A DNA stretch of 64,000 nucleotides from Pseudo-nitzschia pungens (Eukaryota; Bacillariophyta; Bacillariophyceae; Bacillariales; Bacillariaceae), in the NCBI GenBank assembly GCA_037355855.1, contig CM074766.1, positions 1-64,000 on the forward strand, read 5' to 3'. A model generated the notes under the pieces. It was not told where the DNA came from. It saw nothing but the letters and a program-made list of their open reading frames with translations, and did no database searches. Numbering within the stretch: the stretch's first letter is position 1; every line of letters begins with the position of its first letter. Of the stretch, positions 53,290 through 61,805 are shown piece after piece. The translations under genes were made by a program, and so were the position numbers.

Positions 53290-53445
53290 CTATTTAGAGA
53301 CCTCGATACAGGAGATGATGATTCGAGTGACGTCGATTCAGGAGATGATGATTCGATTTCATCTTCTTCGATCGATCCCATCAAAACCTTGGAAGAAGGT
53401 CTGGAAGAACTTGCTCTGCATTTGAGCGATTTAGGTCTTGATTAG
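53290..53445 (+). other. In-frame coding-like extension after the stop of gene B
   Basis: Directly downstream of the TGA at 53287-53289 the same frame continues for 51 codons to TAG at 53443-53445. It reads DTGDDDSSD, DVDSGDDDSISSSSIDPIK and TLEEGLEELALHLSDLGLD, an acidic amphipathic tail typical of protein. Either the TGA is a recent mutation truncating gene B, or a short intron removes it, or it is read through. Confidence 0.55.
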
Positions 53446-53630
53446 AATAGTTCCATGTCTGCTGGTTGGTAGCGGAACTGTCGTCGATTCAGGAGATGAT
53501 GATTCGATTTCATCTTCTTCGATCGATCCCATCAAAACCTTGGAAGAAGGTCTGGAAGAACTTGCTCTGCATTGAGCAATTTATGTCTTGATTAGAATAG
53601 TTCCCTGTCTGCTGGTTGGTAGCGGTGAAC
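53331..53630 (+). repeat. 151-bp tandem duplication at the 3' end of gene B
   Basis: CGTCGATTCAGGAGATGATG at 53331 recurs at 53482, and both copies run through AAACCTTGGAAGAAGGTCTG to CTGCTGGTTGGTAGCGG. The second copy has lost a base in the coding tail (CATTGAG for CATTTGAG). A third partial CTGCTGGTTGG is at 53676. Confidence 0.9.
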
Positions 53631-53877
53631 AGTTCATAAAAAATTAGTATACGTAGGAATAGAACGCCCGTCGTCTGCTGGTTGGCAGCGATGAGCGATT
53701 CATGAGAAAAAAAGTAATGAAAGTCAATAATACTACTATGATTTAAAAAGTTATGATACTCGTAGTCTATGTAGCAAATCGTTGGATTCGCCACCGTTAG
53801 GGGCGCCCACGTGTTGTGAATTGTAGATTGTGGTTGAGTATCTAAAATGGGCTGTCACCGCCATTATAACGTGCAGC

Positions 53878-54267
53878 TTACTCCGTTTCGCCTTTTTCCG
53901 TGGCGTCCACCACCCTGACAGTCGACATCTGAATTGACCCACCGCCTTTCTGCATGGCGGGAACACGTGTCGCCGCGCTGCGTGGCTGCTGGAGTTCCAG
54001 TGAAGGCTGGTCTCTGACCAAGGGCGCTTCTTCTCTGCTTGAACTGAAATATTCGTCAATAATGGTGGCAACGGTATCTTCATAAGACTCGTGTTTCCTT
54101 ACGACCACATCTTCTCTCTCTTCGTTGACCATTACGTAGTCGTCGTCTTTTCCTTCGTTGACCATTACGTAGTCGTCGTCTTTTCCTTCGTTGACCCTGG
54201 CGTCGCAATCTTCCTCGGCAAGCCTTGGTTCATTGTTTGGTGTCACGGTAGAAGGCTGGTTTCCCAT
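53878..54267 (-). CDS. Transposon cargo protein C, small acidic, candidate N-myristoylated, 129 aa
   Basis: Starts MGNQPSTV, which fits the M-G-x-x-x-S/T rule for N-terminal myristoylation, so membrane attachment through lipid is plausible. It then has two exact copies of a 13-residue unit VNEGKDDDYVMVN with overlap, an amphipathic helix-like segment (HESYEDTVATIIDEYFSSS) and a polar tail. No hydrophobic helix and no recognised domain. Short length and the DNA-level repeat mean coding is supported mainly by its unbroken frame and the codon-preserving duplication. It is divergent from gene D, with 366 bp between the starts. Confidence 0.5.
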   Translation of the reverse strand: MGNQPSTVTPNNEPRLAEEDCDARVNEGKDDDYVMVNEGKDDDYVMVNEEREDVVVRKHESYEDTVATIIDEYFSSSREEAPLVRDQPSLELQQPRSAATRVPAMQKGGGSIQMSTVRVVDATEKGETE

Positions 54268-54633
54268 TGTACTGTCTTTTGATTAACGATGCAATTTTTA
54301 TAATTTGTGATACTTAAAATGTGAGGCGCACCCTCATTTCGCAAGGTTATAGGTAAGGATTTTGAGAAATTTTCCGTTGTTTTCCGTTGCAACGTTGGTT
54401 TTTTGAATTTCACCCATTACCAACTGCGAGCCAACCCTGTCTCATAGTTTTTTGAAACTGGATTGAAACTTTCTTTGGTAAAATCTTGCTTCGCATAAAT
54501 CGATTGTACTTCTTCCTTCGCATCAAAATCGATCGTACTGCTTGCCTTCATAAAAATTGACTGCTCTCTTTCGCAAATCGATTGTCATCTACTTTCACGC
54601 TTTCTCTTTTCAAGTCTCTTTTCAAGTCTCGCC
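54268..54633. promoter_or_regulatory. Divergent intergenic region between cargo genes C and D
   Basis: 366 bp separate the two start codons, so the promoters of both genes should lie here. AATCGATTGTACTTCTTCCTTCG-like and AAATCGATCGTACTGCTTGCC-like words repeat three times (54500-54590), and TTTTCAAGTCTC occurs twice just before the ATG of gene D. No TATA box near the expected position other than TTTTTATAATT (54294). Confidence 0.45.
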
Positions 54634-55164
54634 ATGTCCAGTAACACCACTGTAATCTTGCCCAGTGTGGTTCAAACCCACCCAGTTCTCAGCACCGCCA
54701 TGCTTGGGGGCGCCGCTGCTGCGTGGATGATGTACAAGGGCGCCCTTCAACGTGTCGCTCTTTCCTTGGGACTTCTTTTGATCTCGTATGTGTTCTTGAA
54801 GCTCGTCGTTGAACCTGTTGCGGCAATCTACAAGATCTCCAGGCGCATCGTCAACGCTGCTGCGAAGGAGGAGGCTGCAGAGGAAGAAGCGGCCGACGAC
54901 GACGAAGACGACTGGAATGAGGTGGACTACATCAAGTTCATGAACCAGTACATGGCTTCTTTGGAGGCAACCGCATATGACAGAGGAGTTCGCGACGGTG
55001 CTGCTCTTATCAATGAAGTCAACAACTCGGTTTTGAAGAAGAACACCAAGAAAAAGCGCGAAACTAGGGCGGCTATGCGTTTGCGCGTTGCACGCGAGAT
55101 GAAGGAAAGCGCTGAACGACTCCGCATGATTGGTCGAATCAATCCCAATTACAAGGCTCCTTAA
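54634..55164 (+). CDS. Transposon cargo protein D, two-helix membrane protein, 176 aa
   Basis: Two hydrophobic segments, ~18-36 (VLSTAMLGGAAAAWMMYKG) and ~41-66 (VALSLGLLLISYVFLKLVVE, AAIY), form a probable helical hairpin. An acidic Glu/Ala/Asp stretch (~78-97) and a basic C-terminal tail (KKNTKKKRETRAAMRLRV, ~133-160) follow. No signal peptide is needed, since the first helix can insert directly. Not recognised; comparable shapes occur in many small organelle or viral membrane proteins, which is not evidence of function. The ATG at 54634 follows TCTCGCC and is the first in frame. Confidence 0.68.
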   Translation: MSSNTTVILPSVVQTHPVLSTAMLGGAAAAWMMYKGALQRVALSLGLLLISYVFLKLVVEPVAAIYKISRRIVNAAAKEEAAEEEAADDDEDDWNEVDYIKFMNQYMASLEATAYDRGVRDGAALINEVNNSVLKKNTKKKRETRAAMRLRVAREMKESAERLRMIGRINPNYKAP

Positions 55165-55877
55165 AATTGAAAAGAAGAACTACGAGAACTTGTATTCCGT
55201 TGCACCACGAAAGGTACACTGGTAAGATTACCCCTACCGGTAACGATACAAGGTTGTCAGGGGTCATCCCTGGTACCAGTAAGGTTACTCGTACGTACCC
55301 TCACCAATCATAAACCGTAATTGTCAGTAGATCATCGAAATTCGATGTCAAACTAATACGGTACAGTACAGGTACCGTACCGGTAGTTAGACAAAACAAA
55401 ATTATTACTACGTATTCGTATCTGCATCTTTCACTTAGACACTCTTAGTGTAGGCTGGCGACTGTCTCAGTGGCGCTTGGGAGACTTAAGGAACAGCATC
55501 CACACTTTTTAGATCGGCGACTGTCTCGGTGGCGCTTGACTCTCGTAGACGAGGGATTGGAAAGGAGCGCTCGAGGGATTCATCCAGTTCTCGACACTCA
55601 AAAAGGTTGTCGCCGACCCAAATAGAGTTGGCTAACGTTCAAAATTTGAAACACACATGAAACCACGCTGGAAGGATGATACTCGTCCACGCTGGGAGGA
55701 TGATGCCCGTTCACGCTTGGAGATTGCTGTGGTCCACGCTGGGAGGTTGCTGCTCGTTGACGTTGGCTGCTCTCCACTACGACAAGATAAAGAGGGGGAA
55801 AGTCCTGTCATAAAGAAAATTCAAAACTTCTTTCATAAAGAATTGAAATCAACGACTTGAATTTGTTCCGCAATTGA
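55165..55877. other. Spacer between cargo genes D and E
   Basis: Contains two GGCGACTGTCTC(A/G)GTGGCGCTTG copies (55457 and 55515), related to the palindrome family, and three CACGCTGG(A/G)AGGATGATRC units (55666-55720). A 67-residue open frame (55657-55860) overlaps those units and has no other support, so I do not call it a gene. Confidence 0.55.
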
Positions 55878-58715
55878 ATGGAAACCATGGCCTGGTTTTG
55901 GCCTGCTTCGGGAAGCAACCCTTCGAACGCACATAACGATAACTCTTCCAATTCCTCTAACGACAGCGAATTTTTTGATGCCCATGATGGCGCCCACTCA
56001 GCCTCCTACTATAATCCAACCATTCAAGGTAGCGATCACCGTACCGAGGAAGATCTCTTTCTAGAAGCTGCGGCATCAGTCGATGATCACCGTACCCAGG
56101 AAGGTCTCTTTCCCCAAGTTGCAGCACCGGTCGATCCAACTATTCGAGGTAGCGATCACCGTACCGAGGAAGATCTCTCTCAAGAAGCTGCGGCATCAGT
56201 CGATGATCACCGTACCCAGGAAGGTCTCTCTCCACAAGTTGCAGCACCGGTCGATGATCACCGTACCCAGGAAGGTCTCTCTCCACAAGTTGCAGCACCG
56301 GTCGATGATTACCGTACCCAGGAAGGTCTCTTTCCCCAAGTTGCAGCACCGGTCGATCCAACCACTCCAGGTGGCGATCACCGTACCGAGGAAGGTCTCT
56401 CTCCACAAGTTGCAGCACCGGTCGATGATTACCGTACCCAGGAAGGTCTCTTTCCCCAAGTTGCAGCACCGGTCGATCCAACCACTCCAGGTGGCGATCA
56501 CCGTACCGAGGAAGGTCTCTCTGAAGAAACATCATCAAACGACATGCTGGCTCCCAAAGTCTCGGAAACACCAACCGGCTCGATCATTGAATCAACTCAG
56601 AAAAAAGCTGCCCGAACACCAAGCAGGATTGTACGCCCAGATGAAAGCGCTGATCCGTTGATATTTGAGGAGGGAGGAGATATTGCAGCTCTTCACCATG
56701 GCATACAGCTCAGAAAGCGATCGAAACCAAGATTCATCTTACCAACAAAACGCAATAGGAAGCGCAAGCCAGATTCCACGAAACCATCAAAGAAAAAAAA
56801 GGTTACCCCAATAACCACACCCACCACCAAAGGCGCGAGCGGCAAAGGAGCTGACTCCGGGGCACCACAACCAATGGCGCTAGCACCAAAGGATCCACCG
56901 GCTACCCACAAGGCAAAGCTGACGACTCCGACGACTCCAACCCACAAGTCGCCAGCGGCAAAGGCGACAACTCAGAAGACTGAATTGGCAACCATGAAGG
57001 ATCCACCGGCAAAGAAGACTCCACCGACTCCAATGGCAACCCAGAAGGCGCCAGCGGCTAAGTCAACGACTCCGAAGACTAAGGATCCACCGGCAATGGC
57101 GACGACTCCAAAGAATGCTCCGTCAACCATGAAGGATCCACCAGTAATGGCGCCGGCTCGGAAGTCAGCGCCACTGGCAAAGGCGTCGGCTCGGAAGTTG
57201 GTGCCACAGGAAGAGGCGTCGGCTCGGAAGTCAGCGCCACTGGCAAAGGCGTCGGCTCGGAAGCCAGCGCCACAGGAAGAGGCGTCGGCTCGGAAGTCAG
57301 CGCCACTGGCAAAGGCGTCGGCTCGGAAGCCAGCGCCACAGGAAGAGGCGTCGGCTCGGAAGTCAGCGCCACTGGCAAAGGCGTCGGCTCGGAAGCCAGC
57401 GCCACAGGAAGAGGCGTCGGCTCGGAAGTCAGCGCCACTGGCAAAGGCGTCGGCTCGGAAGCTGTTGTCACAGGAAGAGGCGTCGGCTCGGAAGTCAGCG
57501 CCACTGGCAAAGGCGTCGGCTCGGAAGTTGTTGCCACAGGAAGAGGCGTCGGCTCGGAAGTCAGCGCCACAGGAAGAGGCGTCAGCTCGGAAGTCAGCGC
57601 CACAGGAAGAGGCGTCAGCTCGGAAGTCAGCGCCACTGGCAAATGCGTCGGCTCGGAAGCCGGCGCCACAGGAAATGGCGTTGCCGATAACCCGAAACGT
57701 AAGGGATCCGCCTGGAACAACTGGTCCATCACCAGGTGGTTTCAAACAGAGTCCAGTGGTAGCCACACAGGCAATGCCCACACCCTCATCGGAAACCACA
57801 CAACCACTGCTTGAGGAACCAAATTTTTTGTCGCCATTTGCAAAGCTGGTGCGGTATTCTTCTTCACTGTGTGGAAGATCTCTACCGGACACACCTCGAC
57901 CGGGCGGCATGCGGGTATCTGTTGATGATGATACAGAAAGTGAAGAACTTTTTCCTACAGATACATCTCCTCCGATTGACTCTCTGCTGGCCGCATCTCT
58001 AACCGGCAGCTCTCTGCAGGGCACATCTCCACTTGGTGACTCTCTACTGGCCGCATCTCTAACCGGCAGCTCTCTGCCGGGCGCATCTCCACTTGGTGAC
58101 TCTCTGCTGGCCTCATCTCCACCGGGCGACTCTCTGCCGGGCGCATCTCCAGCAGGCAATTCTCTGCTGGCCCCATCTCTAACCGGCAGCTCTCTGCCTG
58201 GCATCTCGCTACCGGGCGCATCTTCATCAGAAGCAGCTGCAGCTGATGATATGAAAACTGAAGGCGTTTGCCCGACTCAGCCGCTTACAAAACCCCGTAA
58301 AAAAGGTGGCAAGCGAAAAGTTGGTGACCCTCCAACCACTGTGCACAGTTGCAAAGATAGAACTGCTCGTAGGTTGTTTCGAACTTCTCAGAAGAGCATC
58401 CAAAATCTGCAGATAAGCACTACATGGCAAAGTAAAAAAGATCGGGATTCAAAACCTTGTTCAATCCACTTCATGGGGACGTTCGACCAACTTGTCGAGC
58501 ATCCGAAAACGGCGGAGAATAATCGCTACAGTAGAAATAAACCCATCGTGATGTTTTATGTGCCGAAACATTTTGAGGAGTTCAGAGTTCCTTTTGCCAA
58601 AGCATTGGCGGAGGCTGCCGAAGCCATGTTAAAAAATACAAATGGGGAGCATCATACTGAAGATGCCGACGTGCAGGAGCTCAGAGTGTTTGGACCGATG
58701 CAGAAAAAAAAATAA
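55878..58715 (+). CDS. Transposon cargo protein E, multi-repeat protein, 945 aa
   Basis: Three different repeat arrays followed by a possible domain. Residues ~50-215: 17-18-residue units of the type DDHRTQEGLSPQVAAPV. A basic Lys/Pro/Thr-rich stretch with KRNRKRKPDSTKPSKKKK (~285-315) looks nuclear. Residues ~430-610: about twenty ARKSAPLAKAS / ARKPAPQEEAS units. Residues ~695-790: GDSLLAASLTGSSLPGAS units. The C-terminal ~130 residues are non-repetitive (RTARRLFRTSQKSIQNLQIS, CSIHFMGTFDQLVEHPKTAE, PIVMFYVPKHFEEFRVPFAK, ending in Lys). No known family recognised. The Ala/Lys/Pro arrays resemble histone-H1 tails, so chromatin or DNA binding is a guess. The start ATG at 55878 is followed by a second at 55887. 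Single exon. Confidence 0.72.
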   Translation: METMAWFWPASGSNPSNAHNDNSSNSSNDSEFFDAHDGAHSASYYNPTIQGSDHRTEEDLFLEAAASVDDHRTQEGLFPQVAAPVDPTIRGSDHRTEEDLSQEAAASVDDHRTQEGLSPQVAAPVDDHRTQEGLSPQVAAPVDDYRTQEGLFPQVAAPVDPTTPGGDHRTEEGLSPQVAAPVDDYRTQEGLFPQVAAPVDPTTPGGDHRTEEGLSEETSSNDMLAPKVSETPTGSIIESTQKKAARTPSRIVRPDESADPLIFEEGGDIAALHHGIQLRKRSKPRFILPTKRNRKRKPDSTKPSKKKKVTPITTPTTKGASGKGADSGAPQPMALAPKDPPATHKAKLTTPTTPTHKSPAAKATTQKTELATMKDPPAKKTPPTPMATQKAPAAKSTTPKTKDPPAMATTPKNAPSTMKDPPVMAPARKSAPLAKASARKLVPQEEASARKSAPLAKASARKPAPQEEASARKSAPLAKASARKPAPQEEASARKSAPLAKASARKPAPQEEASARKSAPLAKASARKLLSQEEASARKSAPLAKASARKLLPQEEASARKSAPQEEASARKSAPQEEASARKSAPLANASARKPAPQEMALPITRNVRDPPGTTGPSPGGFKQSPVVATQAMPTPSSETTQPLLEEPNFLSPFAKLVRYSSSLCGRSLPDTPRPGGMRVSVDDDTESEELFPTDTSPPIDSLLAASLTGSSLQGTSPLGDSLLAASLTGSSLPGASPLGDSLLASSPPGDSLPGASPAGNSLLAPSLTGSSLPGISLPGASSSEAAAADDMKTEGVCPTQPLTKPRKKGGKRKVGDPPTTVHSCKDRTARRLFRTSQKSIQNLQISTTWQSKKDRDSKPCSIHFMGTFDQLVEHPKTAENNRYSRNKPIVMFYVPKHFEEFRVPFAKALAEAAEAMLKNTNGEHHTEDADVQELRVFGPMQKKK

Positions 58716-58928
58716 AGCCCTATGTCGTTCATATATAGCATGACGACTTGAGTTTCTTATTAAGCAGAGTAAAACTTGCGATCTGGAGAAGGGCGGCGGC
58801 CGACTTCTAGGTTATTCACTAAAATAGAGCACTTAATTATACAGAAGACTTCGTTCGACCCTGAGTGTGGCGGTAAAGACTCCGGAGAAGGGCGGTTGCC
58901 GTGGGGCGTTCATGGCGATTGCCGACTT
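58716..58928. other. Short gap between convergent genes E and transposase
   Basis: A ~120-bp imperfect direct repeat GGAGAAGGGCGG...CGACTTCTAG occurs at 58784 and 58882. No gene. Confidence 0.55.
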
Positions 58929-59888
58929 CTAGAAGTAATGCGGCTTGAATTCGTCATCGTATTCCCAGTCTTCGATTTTTTCCCCTGCCTCCATTTTCAA
59001 CTGCGTAATGACAGCTACAGCTGTGAAGCAAATTTTGTGCTTCTGCATCATGGCTTCTCTTGGCTTCATATGCCGAAAGGATGTAGTAAGTACATTGAAG
59101 ACTTTGAGTTTCCCATTAACTCTTTCGTTCCTCGACCTAGCAAGTGCCTTGGATTTCCTCGCTTCTGAATCCCATCCGATATCAGGCCTCTTAAGTTGCC
59201 TCGCTGAAACAGAATCTTCTCTGATATTGTAGATCCCATCAGCTTCGACGCATTCGTCAACTGCAAGCTTCTCGCTCAATCCGTTTTTGAATATCGCCGG
59301 GTCTTGCACGCTGGCTTTGAAAGGACCATTGATCCAGACGATATGCGCAGTTCTGATACAGACTCCTACTTCATATTTCAATGCGGGCCCATTTGTTTTC
59401 TGCGAGAACCATTTCCTGTCGAATGGCCAGGGCTCAAATATAGGACAATCGACGCAGTCAACGGACATGAATGTGTTGGTCTTTACCTCGTCTCCCCTTT
59501 TGTACCCACCAAATCTATTCTCTAACTTTATGACATCATCTTTAAGTTCGGACATTTTTTCAACGAAGAACCAAGACCACTTACGGAATGTCTTTGTTGA
59601 GGGCCAATCAAGTACTGCACAATGGATTTCTTCTGTCGAGTATATCTTGATAAGAACGAGCCCGTAGAGAAGATGCTTGTATTGAACACCTTCTTCAATA
59701 AGCTTTTCCCTCTCTCTCTTTCTCAACTTCTCCCAGATCTTATTCCATATGTCTGCAATTAGATCGAGCGGTGCTCCGAACACAGCACGGATTCGTTTTT
59801 CCTTCTCTTTCGAGTTCCATCTGCGATGATTTGGCCAGCAAAGAGTCTCTCTTGCTTCTTGATCAAAAATCTCTTCAGTTGCAATCAT
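58929..59888 (-). CDS. Harbinger/IS5-like DDE transposase of the giant transposon, 319 aa
   Basis: The N-terminal ~110 residues are helical and basic (KLRKREREKLIEEGVQYKHL), likely DNA-binding. The RNase-H-like catalytic core shows MSVDCVDCPIFEPWPFDRKW (Asp144), KTNGPALKYEVGVCIRTAHI followed by VWINGPFKASVQDPAIFKNG, VEADGIYNI (Asp217, the D-x-G-Y motif) and ARSRNERVNGKLKVFNVL (Glu255). This D-D-E order with a conserved WINGPF segment is that of the DDE endonuclease group related to PIF/Harbinger and IS5. Function: recognise the long inverted repeats and excise and reinsert the element. It is transcribed away from the right end toward the interior. All three acidic residues are present, so it may be active. 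No separate Myb-like partner gene, usual in Harbinger elements, was recognised. Confidence 0.82.
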   Translation of the reverse strand: MIATEEIFDQEARETLCWPNHRRWNSKEKEKRIRAVFGAPLDLIADIWNKIWEKLRKREREKLIEEGVQYKHLLYGLVLIKIYSTEEIHCAVLDWPSTKTFRKWSWFFVEKMSELKDDVIKLENRFGGYKRGDEVKTNTFMSVDCVDCPIFEPWPFDRKWFSQKTNGPALKYEVGVCIRTAHIVWINGPFKASVQDPAIFKNGLSEKLAVDECVEADGIYNIREDSVSARQLKRPDIGWDSEARKSKALARSRNERVNGKLKVFNVLTTSFRHMKPREAMMQKHKICFTAVAVITQLKMEAGEKIEDWEYDDEFKPHYF

Positions 59889-60749
59889 GGTTGAACGTGA
59901 TGCTATTCACTATGGCGCTAGAGGCGCCCCTGGAATAGTAGAGGCGCCCCTGGAAGTGGCGCTGACAGCCACTGCATAACGTGATAACTGAAGCGACATG
60001 CAAGTGTGACAGGTTGGTCTTGGTTCTGACCGCGCTCACGGCCACTTGTTGTATTGGTAAAGGTAAGCCTTAATTACCGTAGGCGCCAACATGAGAGGCG
60101 CTTCTGTGTGTGTACTGTATCGCCTAAATCTTACCAGTAAAGGCGCCATCTAAAGTGGCGCTGACAGCCACTTATTCGTATGTACCTCACGTACATACGG
60201 TACTCAGCTCCGACAGAGTGAGGACTTCTAGCGCCACTTAAACGGGCGTTTCTGCAGTACAACGGTAAGTTTAAAGAGTGGAGATGATAGCCCCTACTTC
60301 AACTTGGGTAACCAGGCGCCATTTAAAGTGGCGCTGACAGCCACTTACTAGTGCAAGTCGTAGATTGTAAAGAGTGGAGATGATAGCCCCTACTTCAACT
60401 TGGGTAACCAGGCGCCATTTAAAGTGGCGCTGACAGCCACTTACTAGTGCAAGTCGTAGATTGTAAAGAGTGGAGATGATAGCCCCTACTTCAACTTGGG
60501 TAACCAGGCGCCATTTAGAGTGGCGCTGACAGCCACTTACTAGTGCAAGTCGTAGATTGTACGTACGTAAGGTACCGAATATGTGGCTGTTAGCGGCACT
60601 TTAAAAGGCGCATACATCGTCCTTGTCATCAAATCGAAGCAATTTGGAGGCTTTAATAAAAGGCTTATGTTTTACATTTATAAAGGACATATTTGAATTA
60701 TTATTGCCTTGTTAAATTGGCTACTTTACCTATTTAAGCCACATAGTTA
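59889..60749. other. Right subterminal region of the giant transposon
   Basis: No gene. At least seven copies of the AGTGGCGCTGACAGCCACT palindrome (near 59952, 60154, 60324, 60421, 60518, and variants at 60230 and 60583), three in the tandem array below, mostly beside a GGCGCC(A/C)ATTTAAAG half. It also separates the transposase start from the right end and so should contain its promoter. Confidence 0.7.
60268..60561 (+). repeat. Three tandem 97-bp units, each with one palindrome
   Basis: TTTAAAGAGTGGAGATGATA or TGTAAAGAGTGGAGATGATA begins the units near 60270, 60366 and 60463. Each runs through CCCCTACTTCAACTTGGGTA, GGCGCCATTTA and AGTGGCGCTGACAGCCACT to AGTGCAAGTCGTAGATTG. The units are nearly identical. 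Confidence 0.92.
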
Positions 60750-61266
60750 CGTAATTAATCTTCAATCGTACGTAATTAAATCCAATCGTACGTAATTAAA
60801 TCCAATCGTACGTAATTAAATCCAATCGTACGTAATATTAATTACGTACGTAATTAATTAATTACGTACGTAATTAATTAATTACGTACGTAATTTTAAT
60901 TTTAATTACGTGAACCAAAAAAAAACTATTTTTAGTTTCCCGGTTCCCCCTTTTAAATTTGAATCGTGGAGATTTTTTTCATGAACGTTACTTATCTCGT
61001 TCTACGTATTAATACGTAAATCACACATTGATATATGTAGTATGTACGGTAGGTTCATACGTATCATTTTGAAAAACTTAACCTGTCGCGCGGTGCGCAC
61101 GTTTTTCTATTTCCGATCCCCATTAAATTTTGAATCGTGGAGTCCTACGAAGTAATACGTAGATCACACGTTGATATAATATGTAGGATATGTATGGTAA
61201 GTTCATATCATTTTGAAAAACTTAACGTGCCGCGCATTGCGCGCGTTTTTCTATTTCCGACCGCTC
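60750..61266 (-). repeat. Right terminal inverted repeat of the giant transposon
   Basis: About 517 bp, complement of 45227-45736, with the same inner AT-rich TAATTACGTACG array and outer GC-rich segments. Compared with the left end it has indels in the outermost subrepeat (GGATCGG replaces one GCGGTCGG start, and an AGTCCTACGAAG variant), so the two ends have diverged a little. Confidence 0.92.
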
Positions 61267-61269
61267 CTG

Positions 61270-61805
61270 CAAAAACGAAACGAAATTCCCACGAAAGGAA
61301 GAGGAAAAACCTGAATTTTTTTCCTCTCGTCACTCTGAACTCGATGAATGAAAAAGGAAGTAGTAGTAATTAATCTTACTACGTAATTCAGTAAATTAAC
61401 CTTACTCGTACCAGACAACCTTACTTGTACGTTATCGAATCATCATTCGATCATTCAACCATCTGCATTCTCGATGCCAACATTCCAATCTTTTGTTTGG
61501 TTTGGATTCACCTCTCTCCCAAAGTCTTCCGACAACCTGAACCCAAGTACGTGTACGAAGTACGAAGTATTACGAAGTACTCCGTTTCATCGCTGTCGAC
61601 AATCATAAACGTACTTCAAGCAATACACAATACAACATACTCAATACACAATACACAATCTACATCGTGTCGCCAATAGCTTTCAAGCACCTGAATGCGA
61701 AGTAAAGAATAATAGGAGTAATCTACTACACGACGTACACGTCCGTACCAGTACTTTTCAGCTACACTTACACGTCTCAAAGTATCAGAGTATCCAAGTA
61801 TCGAA
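61270..61805. other. Intergenic, promoter side of the Lys-rich gene
   Basis: No gene. Contains TACGAAGTA words (61555-61580), and CAATACACAAT repeats (61618-61662). If the transposon inserted recently, it now sits about 540 bp upstream of the next gene. Confidence 0.5.

Larger units (their letters stand above)
45224..61269. mobile_element. Giant ~16-kb DNA transposon with ~510-bp TIRs and cargo genes
   Basis: 45227-61266 (16,040 bp) is bounded by long inverted repeats starting GAGCGGTCGGAAATAGAAAA at 45227 and ending with the complement at 61266. CTG stands on both outer sides (45224-45226 and 61267-61269), a candidate 3-bp target duplication. Next to the right end is a Harbinger/IS5-like DDE transposase (58929-59888, minus), a group that makes 3-bp duplications. 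Five other genes, a satellite array, a nested MITE and about twenty copies of an AGTGGC(7)GCCACT-like palindrome lie between. No DNA polymerase B, retroviral-type integrase, packaging ATPase or tyrosine recombinase motif was found, so it is not obviously a Polinton/Maverick, Starship or Crypton. Boundaries are well supported; the superfamily call rests on the transposase motifs. Confidence 0.87.

Noticed and set aside
56972..58204. 410-residue minus-strand frame over cargo gene E
   Set aside because: Antisense of codon-level repeats; lacks the non-repetitive C-terminal domain of the plus-strand protein.
45224..61269. Polinton/Maverick or integrated virophage identity for the giant element
   Set aside because: Size and long inverted ends would fit, but no B-family polymerase, retroviral-type integrase, protease, packaging ATPase or capsid motif was seen, and the transposase is of a different class. 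Kept only as an alternative to test by structure search.
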